The notes: a model not told the origin generated them from the sequence alone. A stretch of 54,594 bases of DNA from Bacillota bacterium (GCA_012523945.1 JAAYSO010000031.1:1-54594); one strand, 5' to 3'. Shown: positions 16,840 to 25,889, counted from the first letter of the stretch. Made by a program: numbers and translations.

Positions 16840-17141
16840 TCCTGTATTTAGCATGAAATTCCACTTAAGGCAGTTCGTGCAACCGTTCCTCTTTTCACAA
16901 AGCGTTATAACTTACACTTTGGCAAGTAAAAATAACAAATTGATGATAAAATTTACCTGTTGGCAGGGTAAATACCGGTGAGAAAAGAATATTTTATCTG
17001 TCTCGGTGAAAATGTAGCGGTTAAATTTGATATCTATATCCAGGGAGTAAAAATAATATGTGCGGATAGACTTTAACTTGTCATGCTGAAATGATTACGA
17101 AGCAGACTGTGGGAGAATACTAAAACAGGAGGTGCGGTGAA

Positions 17142-17591
17142 ATGGAACAAGTGGGACTTGTAGTGGAGATCGTAGAAGACAGGGCAATTGTTGCCGTACA
17201 GCGCCATGATGTATGTGCAAAATGCGGCGCTTGTGGTATAGCTGTTTCCGGACGGGGAGAAAATCATTTGGAAGCACTAAATAGAGCAAACGCCGCTGTG
17301 GGACAAAAGGTAAAAATCATTAGTGATACATCCCATGTGCTGAAAGCTTCTTTTATGGTTTACATTATTCCTCTTTTGGCTTTGTTGCTGGGGCTTTATG
17401 TGGGCCAGCTCCTTGATGGCTCCCTTGGAGTTTTTGCCCGTCTAGATATAATTTTGGGTATTGTATTTCTGCTGGCTTCATATCTCTTTGTGCGTGGGTA
17501 TGATCGTAAATTGGCCGGCCGGCAGACTTATGCCACGGTAATTGAAATTTTGCCGGATGATTATGAAGGGCCGATAGATGAAAATTGCTAA
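17142..17591 (+). CDS. RseC/MucC-family (SoxR-reducing system) membrane protein
   Basis: 149 residues with a good AGGAGG site. The N-terminal soluble part carries a Cys cluster C-AKC-GAC (about residues 25-31) typical of RseC/RsxC-partner proteins; two adjacent membrane helices follow (about 67-87 and 95-113) and then a short tail. Family members assist electron transfer to iron-sulfur regulators such as SoxR, or work next to Rnf complexes. No rnf or rsx genes are nearby, so the local role is open. The gene is a single unit. Confidence 0.8.
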   Translation: MEQVGLVVEIVEDRAIVAVQRHDVCAKCGACGIAVSGRGENHLEALNRANAAVGQKVKIISDTSHVLKASFMVYIIPLLALLLGLYVGQLLDGSLGVFARLDIILGIVFLLASYLFVRGYDRKLAGRQTYATVIEILPDDYEGPIDENC

Positions 17592-17601
17592 AAAGAAGTA
17601 A

Positions 17602-17639
17602 GCCGGCAGCAGGCAGATGTCATTTTGCTTGTTGCCGGC
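17602..17639 (+). terminator. Stem-loop after RseC-family gene
   Basis: GCCGGCA (17602-17608) pairs with TGCCGGC (17633-17639). No T-run follows directly, so it is a weak terminator or an mRNA end-protecting hairpin. Confidence 0.45.
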
Positions 17640-17673
17640 ATATTAATAAAGGTAAAGGTGCATTTGCGTTTCA

Positions 17674-17702
17674 TTGACAGATTGACTTTCATGTGATAAA
17701 AT
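17674..17702 (+). promoter_or_regulatory. Promoter of lysine operon
   Basis: TTGACA, a 17-base spacer and TAAAAT, placed about 30 bases before the riboswitch. Confidence 0.85.
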
Positions 17703-17732
17703 CGTTGCAAAATATGAGAACCTCACCTTGGG

Positions 17733-17915
17733 GTGAGGTAGAGGCGCGGTGAGTCATGAGTAGTACTTGTGAGAGTGGGGAACTCTGTGAGCAGGTATGA
17801 AAGGGGACACCGCCGAAGCTCTATGTTTCCCCGGGCATGGAGCTGGGCCGGCAGTGAATAACTGTCGGACTGTCACCAAATGCTGTCCCTTGGCATTGGT
17901 GGAGAGCTATCTCAC
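17733..17915 (+). ncRNA. Lysine riboswitch (L box) aptamer
   Basis: The leader contains the conserved L-box elements AGGTAGAGGCGC near 17736 and CGCCGAAGC near 17812. P1 is formed by GTGAGGTAG (17733-17741) with CTATCTCAC (17907-17915). It lies between a strong promoter and lysA, with an intrinsic terminator after the aptamer. Lysine binding is expected to stop transcription of lysA-asd-lysC. Confidence 0.93.
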
Positions 17916-17944
17916 GTAAGGGTTTGAATTGGTACGTGATTGAT

Positions 17945-17976
17945 GGCTGACAGCAACCTGTCGGCCTTTTCTTTTA
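17945..17976 (+). terminator. Riboswitch-controlled terminator
   Basis: GGCTGACAG (17945-17953) pairs with CTGTCGGCC (17958-17966) and is followed by TTTTCTTTT. Before it, CACGTA (from 17913) and TACGTG (to 17938) form a competing hairpin that overlaps the 3' strand of P1, so this is the likely expression platform. Confidence 0.85.
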
Positions 17977-18021
17977 CAAATCAGAGTCTTTATGGGGCAG
18001 TTATAACAAAGGAGGAACCTT

Positions 18022-19356
18022 ATGTTTCTGACAGGTACCATGCGCATTAATGAACATAATCATTTAGAGATTGGCGGCTGTGATACGGTAGAACTGGCTA
18101 AAGAATTTGGAACCCCGCTGTATATTATGGATGAAGCGTTAATTCGCCACAATTGCGCTGCGTACCGGGATACTTTGGCGCGGCTTTACCCGAAAAGCCA
18201 GGTGGCATATGCAGGTAAAGCTTTTTTGACCATGGCCATGTGCCGTTTGATTGCAGAGGAAGGTTTGGCCCTGGATGTGGCTTCCGGTGGTGAAATCTAT
18301 ACGGCACTGCAAGCCGGTTTCCCGGCGGCAAAACTGATTTTTCACGGCAATAATAAAACACCGGAAGAGATTAAGCTGGCACTTGACTGCGGTGTTGGCC
18401 GTTTTGTGGTTGATAGTATTTCTGAATTGGAACTGCTGGAAGTCTTGGCTGAGGAAGCAAAGAAAAACGCCAAAGTTTATTTCCGGCTGAAACCCGGTAT
18501 TGAAGCTCATACACACCATTACATTCAGACCGGGCAAGCGGATTCAAAATTTGGTTTGGGACTGGCGGACGGGCAGGCCATGACGGCAGTGAAATTGATT
18601 TTAAAAATGAAGCATCTGGAGTTTAAAGGTCTGCACTGTCATATCGGCTCACAAATATTTGATTTTAAGCCGTTTCAGCTGGCTGCATATACCATGGTGG
18701 ATTTTATCCATGAGATTAAAAAGGAAACAGGTTTTTTAGTTGAGGAGTTGGATTTGGGGGGCGGCTTTGGTATTCGTTATTTAAAGGATGATGACCCATA
18801 CTCCCTGACTAAATTTGTGGAACTGGTTGTGTCGTCAGTTAAAGAAAGAGCGGCAGAACATGACTTGCCGCTGCCGAAGCTTTTGTTGGAACCGGGACGC
18901 TCCATTGTCGGTGAGGCAGGCACAACACTGTATACTGTGGGCGCTATTAAAGACGTACCGGGTATTCGCCGCTATGTTGCCGTTGATGGCGGCATGACGG
19001 ATAATTTACGGACAGCACTTTATGAAGCCAAGTATGAAGCAGTAGTGGCTAACCGGGTGCATGGCAGCCCTTTGGAAAAAGTATCCATTGCCGGCAGGGC
19101 TTGTGAATCCGGAGATATGCTAATCTGGGATATTGAGCTGCCGCAACTTAATCGCGGCGATCTGCTGGCTGTTTTGTCCACCGGGGCTTATCATTATTCC
19201 ATGGCCAATAATTATAATCGCTACCCGCGTCCGGCAGTAGTTTTTGTGCGTGACGGCAGGGCAAACCTGGTGGTAAAACGTGAAACGTATGCAGACCTGG
19301 TCAAAAATGATTTAATCCCCGACTACTTAAAACCGTCAGGGCTAAAAAACAACTGA
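18022..19356 (+). CDS. lysA: Diaminopimelate decarboxylase
   Basis: 444 residues, ATG after AAAGGAGG. It is a group IV PLP decarboxylase that makes L-lysine from meso-diaminopimelate, the last step of lysine synthesis. The PLP lysine is K66 in AYAGKAF. HCHIGSQ, ELDLGGGFGIRY and LEPGRSIVGEAG form the phosphate-binding and catalytic loops, and CESGD near residue 355 supplies the active-site Cys from the partner subunit. First gene of the riboswitch operon. Confidence 0.97.
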   Translation: MFLTGTMRINEHNHLEIGGCDTVELAKEFGTPLYIMDEALIRHNCAAYRDTLARLYPKSQVAYAGKAFLTMAMCRLIAEEGLALDVASGGEIYTALQAGFPAAKLIFHGNNKTPEEIKLALDCGVGRFVVDSISELELLEVLAEEAKKNAKVYFRLKPGIEAHTHHYIQTGQADSKFGLGLADGQAMTAVKLILKMKHLEFKGLHCHIGSQIFDFKPFQLAAYTMVDFIHEIKKETGFLVEELDLGGGFGIRYLKDDDPYSLTKFVELVVSSVKERAAEHDLPLPKLLLEPGRSIVGEAGTTLYTVGAIKDVPGIRRYVAVDGGMTDNLRTALYEAKYEAVVANRVHGSPLEKVSIAGRACESGDMLIWDIELPQLNRGDLLAVLSTGAYHYSMANNYNRYPRPAVVFVRDGRANLVVKRETYADLVKNDLIPDYLKPSGLKNN

Positions 19357-19391
19357 AGTTGAAATTATAAAATTTAGGGAGGAGACAGAGA

Positions 19392-20429
19392 GTGAAAAAG
19401 TACAATGTGGCCATTGTCGGAGCAACCGGCATGGTTGGCCGGACTTTAATCCAGGTGTTGGAGGAACGCCGTTTTCCTTTTGCAAAGCTTAAACTTTTGG
19501 CATCTTCCCGTTCTGCCAACACAAAAGTAGAAACTGAAAGCGGAGTTTACACTGTGGAAGAAGCCGTTCCGGAAGCATTTGCAGGTGTCGATATAGCCTT
19601 TTTCAGTGCCGGAGGCGGCGTCAGCAAACAACTGGCACCGGAAGCCGTAAAACGGGGAGCGGTAGTGATTGATAACAGCAGTGCTTTTCGCATGGAGCCG
19701 GAGATTCCGTTGGTGGTGCCGGAAGTAAACCCGGAAACCCTGGCAGGACATAAAGGCATTATTGCCAACCCTAACTGTTCTACTATTCAGCTGGTAGTTG
19801 CTTTGCAGCCACTACAGCAGGCCGCCGGATTAAAGCGGGTAGTTGTTTCTTCTTACCAGGCAGTATCCGGTGCCGGTAAGGCAGCACTGGATGAACTTAA
19901 AGTGCAATCCCGTGCCATCCTTGACGGTAAGGATGATTTCCCCTGCGAGCGTTTCCCCCATGCCAAGGCAAAAGTCCAGCATCAAATGGCCTTTAACATG
20001 GTACCGCAGATAGATGTTTTTGAAGACAATGATTATACAAAAGAAGAAATGAAAATTATTTTAGAAACCCGTAAAATTTTGGGCTTGTCCGAGCTAAAAA
20101 TCACATCTACCACTGTGCGTGTACCTGTATTTACAGGACACAGCGAATCTGTCAATGTGGAATTTGAACGGCCGCTGTCTGCAGCCCAGGCCCGTGAAGT
20201 ATTAAGCAAGGCACCGGGAATTGTGGTCATAGATGATCCTGCTGAATTGGCATATCCCATGCCGGCACAATTGGAAGGCCGTGATGAAGTTTTTGTGGGG
20301 CGTATTCGCCAGGATGATTCTGTACCATATGGAATTAATATGTGGGTTGTTGCCGATAACATTCGTAAAGGAGCGGCCACCAACACTGTACAAATTGCCG
20401 AAGCTTTAATTGACCGGGGATTGCTGTAG
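19392..20429 (+). CDS. asd: Aspartate-semialdehyde dehydrogenase
   Basis: 345 residues from GTG 19392 with GGGAGGAGA upstream. The NADP motif GATGMVGR is at residues 10-17, and catalytic C129 is in NPNCST. The acyl-binding Arg and general-base His lie in the C-terminal half (ITSTTVRVPVFTGHSESV). It reduces aspartyl phosphate to the semialdehyde, the branch point to lysine, threonine and methionine. Its stop is 12 bases from the lysC start. Confidence 0.97.
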   Translation: MKKYNVAIVGATGMVGRTLIQVLEERRFPFAKLKLLASSRSANTKVETESGVYTVEEAVPEAFAGVDIAFFSAGGGVSKQLAPEAVKRGAVVIDNSSAFRMEPEIPLVVPEVNPETLAGHKGIIANPNCSTIQLVVALQPLQQAAGLKRVVVSSYQAVSGAGKAALDELKVQSRAILDGKDDFPCERFPHAKAKVQHQMAFNMVPQIDVFEDNDYTKEEMKIILETRKILGLSELKITSTTVRVPVFTGHSESVNVEFERPLSAAQAREVLSKAPGIVVIDDPAELAYPMPAQLEGRDEVFVGRIRQDDSVPYGINMWVVADNIRKGAATNTVQIAEALIDRGLL

Positions 20430-20441
20430 GAGGGATCTGTG

Positions 20442-21701
20442 GTGAAAATTTTGGTGCAAAAATTTGGCGGCACATCTGTTGCCAGCGCAGCTTCACGTAA
20501 GGAAGTGGTCAATCGGGTACGTGAAGCAATAGCTAATGGCTATAAGCCTGTGGTTGTGGTTTCCGCCATGGGGCGCATGGGTGATCCTTATGCTACAGAT
20601 ACATTAAAAGACCTGATGGTTGCAGCCGGCGGCAGTCAGGATGTGTCTCTACGGGATATGGATTTACTCATGAGTTGTGGCGAAATCATTTCGGCCGTTG
20701 TCATGTCTTCTACTCTTTGCGCCCAGGGGATGCCTTCCCTGGCGCTAACAGGCGGCCAGGCAGGCATCATTACTGACGGCAATTACGGTAATGCCCAGGT
20801 GATTGAATTTCAGCCCGAGCGGTTATTGGCTCATCTGCGCAATGATGAAGTGGTGGTAGTTGCCGGTTTTCAGGGGGTTACTCCTGAAGGAGAGTTAAAT
20901 ACTTTGGGGCGCGGCGGCAGCGATACTACGGCTGTGATCCTTGGTGCCGGTCTTGGTGCCGAAAGGGTAGAGATCTATACAGACGTTGACGGTATTATGA
21001 CGGCAGATCCGCGCCTGGTGGAAGATGCCCGTATTATTAGCCATCTTACTTATAATGAAGTTTGCCAATTGGCTTATGAAGGAGCGAAAGTTGTTCATCC
21101 CCGGGCAGTGGAAGTAGCCATGCAGCATAATGTTGAGGTTGTGGTGAAACGACTGCAGGACAGTGAAGCCGGAACCGTCATTAGCAGTGAAGCAAGTTTT
21201 ACCGGCGAACCACATTATGCTCCCAAAGTAAGCCGCGTCATTACAGGTATTGCCCACCGGCCCGGTTTGGTCCAGGTGATTATCGAAATGGGTGCCGATG
21301 ATGCAGAAACAGAATTACTGATGTTGGACCGATTGGGTGAAGCTAAAATTTCCATCGACATGATCTCCATTTTCCCGGAGAGAAAAAGTTTTACCATCTT
21401 GGAAAATGATGTAGCGCAGACAGAAAAGATTTTACGGGAAATGGGTTTAAGTTATAAATTTTTAACCGGCTGTGCCAAAGTTTCCGTGGTGGGTTTAGGT
21501 ATGCGCAATTTGCCCGGGGTGATGGCGCGGGTGGTTAAAGCTCTGAATATGAAAAATATCCGCATCTTGCAAACGGGCGACTCCAACATCACAATTTCCT
21601 TACTTATTCGTGAAACAGATCTTTGCGAAGCCCTTTGTACACTACATGATCATTTCCATTTGGCTGCACCGCCCAGTGAAGACGAACGTGTTTTAGCTTA
21701 A
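20442..21701 (+). CDS. lysC: Aspartokinase with two ACT domains
   Basis: 419 residues from GTG 20442; the preceding GTG 20439 is only two bases from AGGAGGGA, so the second is preferred. The kinase domain has the KFGGTS signature at its start, SCGE, and GRGGSDTTA. The regulatory part from about residue 265 holds two ACT domains (VIIEMGADDAETELL and VSVVGLGMRNLPGVMARVV). It begins the aspartate pathway. DapG-type (lysine or diaminopimelate controlled) is likely from the operon, but effector specificity is not visible. Confidence 0.95.
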   Translation: MKILVQKFGGTSVASAASRKEVVNRVREAIANGYKPVVVVSAMGRMGDPYATDTLKDLMVAAGGSQDVSLRDMDLLMSCGEIISAVVMSSTLCAQGMPSLALTGGQAGIITDGNYGNAQVIEFQPERLLAHLRNDEVVVVAGFQGVTPEGELNTLGRGGSDTTAVILGAGLGAERVEIYTDVDGIMTADPRLVEDARIISHLTYNEVCQLAYEGAKVVHPRAVEVAMQHNVEVVVKRLQDSEAGTVISSEASFTGEPHYAPKVSRVITGIAHRPGLVQVIIEMGADDAETELLMLDRLGEAKISIDMISIFPERKSFTILENDVAQTEKILREMGLSYKFLTGCAKVSVVGLGMRNLPGVMARVVKALNMKNIRILQTGDSNITISLLIRETDLCEALCTLHDHFHLAAPPSEDERVLA

Positions 21702-21732
21702 TTTATTTCTTTATACAAGAGGTAATTTTTGC

Positions 21733-21762
21733 TTGACAACAGCTTGGCAAATAGGGTAAATT
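21733..21762 (+). promoter_or_regulatory. Promoter of aromatic operon
   Basis: TTGACA (21733-21738), an 18-base spacer and TAAATT (21757-21762), just before the T-box leader. Confidence 0.65.
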
Positions 21763-21768
21763 ATCAGT

Positions 21769-22040
21769 AAAACTTTTGCTAAATGCCATGACAGGGACAT
21801 AGTAGGCATAGTCAGGGATTACAGAGAGCCGGTGGTGGCTGTGAACCGGTATCCGGTCTATGTTGAAATTACCCCCTTGAGCAGCGGGCTGAAAATTTAG
21901 TAGGCTGCGCCGGGAACCCGCCGTTAAAAGGGTAAGGGCATAACCCGAATTGGGCGTGCCTGTAAAGTGGACTACATCAGTCAAATTGGGTGGTACCGCG
22001 GAGATAATTCCGTCCCTTTCGAGGGACGGTTTTTATTTTA
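21769..22040 (+). ncRNA. T-box leader with terminator, upstream of aroF-tyrA-aroA
   Basis: The leader has the stem I element AGAGAGCCGG followed by its complement CCGG, and the near-invariant T-box sequence AATTGGGTGGTACCGCG at 21984-22000. The terminator is CCGTCCC TTTCGA GGGACGG (22010-22029) with a T-run. The UGGU bulge should pair with an NCCA end whose discriminator base is A, which fits tRNA-Tyr or tRNA-Phe and argues against tRNA-Trp. Specifier candidates are TAT (in GGTCTATGTT) or TAC (in AAATTACCCCC), both Tyr; ATT is also possible by sequence. Uncharged tRNA should allow read-through. Confidence 0.92.
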
Positions 22041-22129
22041 GCGAGGTAAAGGTGGTGATTCCGGTCTGTAGCATGGGAGTACGGTAGGTTAAGAAGCGGA
22101 AAACTACTAAACAGAAGGAGGAAAACAAC

Positions 22130-23149
22130 ATGATTATTGTGATGCGAAAAGACACCACAGAAGAGCAGGTGGAACAAGTAGCAGAACGGTTGAAAAATGT
22201 AGGACTTGGTGTGCATCTGTCTGTGGGTGAATTTCGTACTATTATCGGAGCTATTGGTGATGAAAAGCTGGTGCGGGAAATCGGCCTGGAAGCACTTCCC
22301 TTTGTGGAGAAAATTTTACCCATCACACAACCTTTTAAGCTGGTGAGCCGGGAATTTCAGGAAGAAGATTCAGTCTTTAATATCGGCAACTGTACCATCG
22401 GTGGCAAACAGGTTGTGTTGATGGCGGGACCATGCGCCGTGGAAAGTGAGGAACAAGTGCTGGAGGCAGCCTTGGGTGTAAAAGCAGCCGGTGCCCGGAT
22501 TCTCCGGGGCGGAGCTTTTAAACCGCGCACTTCCCCTTATTCTTTCCAGGGGCTGGAGGAAAAAGGTTTGCAAATCCTGGCCCGGGTGCGGGAGCAAACA
22601 GGTATGCCCATTGTGACGGAGGTGATGGACCAGCACTCTGTTAGTTTAGTGGCGGAGTATGCCGATATTATGCAGGTGGGAGCCCGCAATATGCAGAACT
22701 TCTACCTCCTGCGCGAACTGGGCAAGCTGAATAAACCGGTGCTTTTAAAACGTGGTTTATCTGCCACCATTGAAGAATGGCTCATGGCAGCCGAATATAT
22801 TATGGCTGGCGGAAACCGCCAGGTAATTTTATGTGAGCGTGGTATCCGTACTTTTGAAACAATGACGCGCAACACTTTGGATTTAAGTGCAGTGCCCGTA
22901 GTTAAACATCTGTCACATCTGCCTGTAATTGTGGATCCCAGTCACGGAACAGGTAACTGGCGCTGGGTACCCAGTATGTGCTGTGCGGCAGTAGCCGCCG
23001 GTGCGGACGGCTTAATGGTGGAAGTCCACCCGCAACCGGAACAGGCGCTCTGTGACGGAGCACAATCTTTAACTGTGGCAAAATTTACAACACTATGCAC
23101 GCAAGTAGAGAAAGTTGCCAATGTCTTTGGCAAATCTATCAGGGGGTGA
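22130..23149 (+). CDS. aroF: 3-deoxy-7-phosphoheptulonate (DAHP) synthase, type I-beta
   Basis: 339 residues. The N-terminal ferredoxin-like regulatory domain (about 1-70) is the feature of the Thermotoga/Bacillus-like class and usually gives feedback inhibition by Tyr or chorismate/prephenate. The barrel follows with MAGPCAVES, RGGAFKPRTSPYSFQG, LLKRGLSAT and PVIVDPSHGTG, which carry phosphoenolpyruvate, metal and phosphate ligands. It starts the shikimate pathway. The T-box leader controls it. Confidence 0.96.
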   Translation: MIIVMRKDTTEEQVEQVAERLKNVGLGVHLSVGEFRTIIGAIGDEKLVREIGLEALPFVEKILPITQPFKLVSREFQEEDSVFNIGNCTIGGKQVVLMAGPCAVESEEQVLEAALGVKAAGARILRGGAFKPRTSPYSFQGLEEKGLQILARVREQTGMPIVTEVMDQHSVSLVAEYADIMQVGARNMQNFYLLRELGKLNKPVLLKRGLSATIEEWLMAAEYIMAGGNRQVILCERGIRTFETMTRNTLDLSAVPVVKHLSHLPVIVDPSHGTGNWRWVPSMCCAAVAAGADGLMVEVHPQPEQALCDGAQSLTVAKFTTLCTQVEKVANVFGKSIRG

Positions 23150-23153
23150 GCCG

Positions 23154-24254
23154 GTGAAGAGGCCATTTACCCGCGCGGCCATTATCGGTGTGGGGATGGT
23201 AGGCGGGTCTTTTGGTAAGGCGCTTTTGGAACGCCGCCTGGCTAAAGAAGTTGTGGGCTATGACCGCAAGGAAGATGCCGTTAAAAAGGCTTTATCCCTG
23301 GGGGCGGTGACGCAAGGGGCTTCAAGTCTTGAAGAAGCCGTCAGGGAAAGTGATCTTGTGGTCTTGGCTGCCCCGGTCATGGCCACACTTAAGCTTTTGC
23401 CGCAAATTGCCCCCTTGCTGGCTGCAGGAGCAATAGTGACTGATGTTTGCAGTACCAAAAAGGCAGTGATGGACCAAGCACAAAAAGTTTTGCCCCCCAC
23501 AGTTGCCTTTGTGGGGGGCCACCCCATGGCCGGTTCGGAAAAAGACGGGGTAGAGGCACTGGATGCCAATCTGTTTGAAAATGCTATCTATGTGATCACA
23601 AGTCCTGAAGCTGAAGCATTGGCACGAATAAAGCAGTTGGTAGGGGATCTGGGAGCCATTCCGGCCGAGTTTCCCCCCGCCAAACATGATGAGCTGGTGG
23701 CTGCCGTTTCTCATTTGCCTCATTTGGCGTCAGCTGCCCTGGTCAGTGCCGTGGCGGGAAGGAAAGAAACGGCGGAATTACAACTTTTAGCTGCCGGCGG
23801 CTTTCGGGACACAACACGGATTGCCATGGGCAGCCCGCAGATGTGGCGCGATATTTGCCTGACAAATCGCGACCCTATTTTACTGATGCTGGATGAATTA
23901 GTTGCTAAACTGCAGGAATTGCGTTTACTGGTGGCGGAAGGCAATGGGGAGCAATTATATACTCATTTTGCTCAGGCGAAACAATTTCGTCAGAATATCC
24001 CCGCCCGGGATAAAGGGATTCTCCCACAAATCTATAATTTATATGTCTATGTGCCTGACCATCCGGGTGTCATTGGTGAAATAGCCGGGTTGTTAGGTCA
24101 AAGCGGTATAAATATTGCCGAAATTGAGTTGTTGCGAGTGCGGGAGGAAGAAGGCGGACCTCTGCGTTTTGGTTTTAAAACTTTAAACAACCTCCGTTTG
24201 GCGGCTGAATGCCTGGCAGCGGAAGGATATCGGGTGGAAATGCAGGAGGAATAA
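23154..24254 (+). CDS. tyrA: Prephenate dehydrogenase with C-terminal ACT domain
   Basis: 366 residues from GTG 23154, five bases after GGGGGTGAG; the open frame upstream runs inside aroF. The NAD motif GVGMVGGSFG is at residues 12-21. GGHPMAGSE is the prephenate-binding loop with the catalytic His, and SHLPHLASAAL is the second conserved segment. The ACT domain occupies about residues 295-366 (VYVPDHPGVIGEIAGLLGQ) and should sense tyrosine. Product 4-hydroxyphenylpyruvate leads to Tyr, which agrees with a tyrosine-type T-box. Confidence 0.95.
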   Translation: MKRPFTRAAIIGVGMVGGSFGKALLERRLAKEVVGYDRKEDAVKKALSLGAVTQGASSLEEAVRESDLVVLAAPVMATLKLLPQIAPLLAAGAIVTDVCSTKKAVMDQAQKVLPPTVAFVGGHPMAGSEKDGVEALDANLFENAIYVITSPEAEALARIKQLVGDLGAIPAEFPPAKHDELVAAVSHLPHLASAALVSAVAGRKETAELQLLAAGGFRDTTRIAMGSPQMWRDICLTNRDPILLMLDELVAKLQELRLLVAEGNGEQLYTHFAQAKQFRQNIPARDKGILPQIYNLYVYVPDHPGVIGEIAGLLGQSGINIAEIELLRVREEEGGPLRFGFKTLNNLRLAAECLAAEGYRVEMQEE

Positions 24255-24259
24255 CCAAA

Positions 24260-25537
24260 ATGAAAATTATACCTAAAGGGCCATTACGGGGCGAAATCAC
24301 CGTTCCCGGCGATAAATCAATATCCCACCGCAGTGTATTGCTGGGTGCACTGGCAAAGGGCCGAACCAGGGTGCAGGGATTCTTGGCGGCGGCTGATTGT
24401 TTGGCCACAATTGATTGCCTGCGCCTACTGGGAGTGCCCGTCACCGTTAAAGGTTCTACAGTGCTTATCGAAGGAGCCGGCTGGGAAAAATTACAGGAAC
24501 CAGGTAATATTTTAGACTGCGGTAATTCCGGAACTACCGCCCGGCTAATTTTGGGGATTTTAGCCGGTCAACCGTTTTTCTCCGTGGTGACAGGAGATGA
24601 ATCACTGCGCCGGCGCCCCATGGGCAGAGTGACTGAACCTTTACAGCAAATGGGCGGGTGTTTCTGGGGTAGAGATAGGGGCAGACTTTTACCCCTTGCA
24701 GTAAAAGGCGGCAGCTTAAAACCAATCACTTACCACACACCTGTTGCCAGTGCTCAATTAAAATCGGCATTGCTTTTGGCCGGACTTTTTGCTGAAGGTA
24801 CAACTACTGTCATTGAGCCGCAGCAAAGTCGCGATCATACGGAGCGAATGCTAAAAGCTTTTGGTGCCGAGATTTATCAGGAAGGTACAACTGTAGCTGT
24901 CACGGGAAGGCCAAAGCTTGCAGGACAGGAGATTGAGGTTCCGGGAGATATATCTTCCGCCGCCTTTTTCCTGGTAGCAGCCAGTATTGTACCCGGTTCA
25001 GATTTAATGCTGCGCAATGTGGGAGTTAACCCGACACGAACAGGCATTATTGATGTATTACAGCAAATGGGTGCCCGCCTTAAACTGGAAAACAGGCGTT
25101 TAGTCAACGGTGAGCCGGTGGCTGATATTAATGTGCAGTCTGCAGAGCTGCAGGGCGTGGAAGTGCGAGGTGCTCTTATCCCGCGCTTAATTGACGAACT
25201 GCCTGTGCTGGCGGTGGCGGCTCTTTTTGCCCGCGGCAGGACGCTGGTAATGGATGCCCAGGAGTTGCGCGTCAAAGAAACAGACCGGATTGCAGCCGTG
25301 GCCGAAGAATTTGCCAAACTGGGGGCAAAAGTCTTGCCTACAGATGATGGTTTTATGATTGACGGCGGTCAGGATTTAACAGGGGGCACGGCGGACAGCC
25401 GTGGTGATCACCGCATGGCCATGGCCCTAAGTATTGCTGCTTTACGCAGTTCCGCTCCGGTAACGATAAATGATTTTGCTTGCGTCTCCGTCTCATACCC
25501 GGATTTTGGTGAGACATTGGAAAAGCTGCAGAAATAA
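24260..25537 (+). CDS. aroA: EPSP synthase (3-phosphoshikimate 1-carboxyvinyltransferase)
   Basis: 425 residues from ATG 24260 with AGGAGG upstream; starts further upstream overlap tyrA without a site. Conserved pieces are GDKSISHRSV near the N-terminus, NSGTTARL, the phosphoenolpyruvate-site loop RRRPMGRVTEPL, and IDELPVLAVAALFA; RVKETDRI and GDHRMAMALSIAAL are in the second domain. It joins phosphoenolpyruvate to shikimate-3-phosphate. Last gene of the T-box operon. Confidence 0.97.
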   Translation: MKIIPKGPLRGEITVPGDKSISHRSVLLGALAKGRTRVQGFLAAADCLATIDCLRLLGVPVTVKGSTVLIEGAGWEKLQEPGNILDCGNSGTTARLILGILAGQPFFSVVTGDESLRRRPMGRVTEPLQQMGGCFWGRDRGRLLPLAVKGGSLKPITYHTPVASAQLKSALLLAGLFAEGTTTVIEPQQSRDHTERMLKAFGAEIYQEGTTVAVTGRPKLAGQEIEVPGDISSAAFFLVAASIVPGSDLMLRNVGVNPTRTGIIDVLQQMGARLKLENRRLVNGEPVADINVQSAELQGVEVRGALIPRLIDELPVLAVAALFARGRTLVMDAQELRVKETDRIAAVAEEFAKLGAKVLPTDDGFMIDGGQDLTGGTADSRGDHRMAMALSIAALRSSAPVTINDFACVSVSYPDFGETLEKLQK

Positions 25538-25573
25538 AAACAAACCGGATTTTCCCGGTTTGTTTTTATTTAC
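25534..25573. terminator. Bidirectional terminator after aroA
   Basis: AATAAAAACAAACCGG pairs with CCGGTTTGTTTTTATT around a short AT-rich loop. It also serves the convergent small gene that ends at 25585. Confidence 0.88.
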
Positions 25574-25584
25574 AACTGTTTTGT

Positions 25585-25725
25585 TCAGAACAGGCTTCTG
25601 ATAAAGGGAAAGACATTGCGGGCAATAAAGTAAAGGACAATAATCAGTCCCAAAAGCCAGGCTCCGTATTTCACGGCAGCTGCGGCAAAATCATTTTCCC
25701 TGGTTTTATCTTTAAATTCGCTCAT
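25585..25725 (-). CDS. Small single-span membrane protein, function unknown
   Basis: 46 residues from ATG 25725-25723, preceded by GGGGTGAAG; a longer frame to 25791 lacks a ribosome binding site. A charged N-terminal part (MSEFKDKTREND) is followed by one membrane helix (GAWLLGLIIVLYFIA) and a short basic end. No family recognised. Confidence 0.6.
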   Translation of the reverse strand: MSEFKDKTRENDFAAAAVKYGAWLLGLIIVLYFIARNVFPFIRSLF

Positions 25726-25822
25726 TATCTTCACCCCACACAGACTTTGCTTTATTTTGTGCAGAGTTGTGTTTATTATGCAAAAAAGCATTTAAGCGGT
25801 ATAGAATCTTGTGAAAAGTGGC

Positions 25823-25869
25823 AAACCGGATTTTTCCGTTTTTTTTGCCTAAAAGTTAAGTTAACTTTT
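25823..25869 (+). promoter_or_regulatory. Terminator-like hairpin and 19-base palindrome in an intergenic stretch
   Basis: The 382-base gap between the small minus gene and the start at 26108 holds three things. ACCGGA-TTTT-TCCGTT with a long T-run lies at about 25825-25847 and looks like an intrinsic terminator with no gene before it. A perfect palindrome AAAAGTTAA-G-TTAACTTTT lies at 25851-25869. Inverted copies of GCAAACAGTTT are further right (separate entry). TATAAT at 25961-25966 is the best -10 for the following gene, without a clear -35. Confidence 0.4.
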
Positions 25870-25889
25870 ATTGCTTTCCTTCTTTCTTA

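Noticed and set aside
16956-16976. Inverted repeat TTTACCTG TTGG CAGGGTAAA as a terminator or riboswitch
   Set aside because: Short, one unpaired base, no T-run and no nearby gene end. At most an operator; left as a note in the SDR promoter entry.
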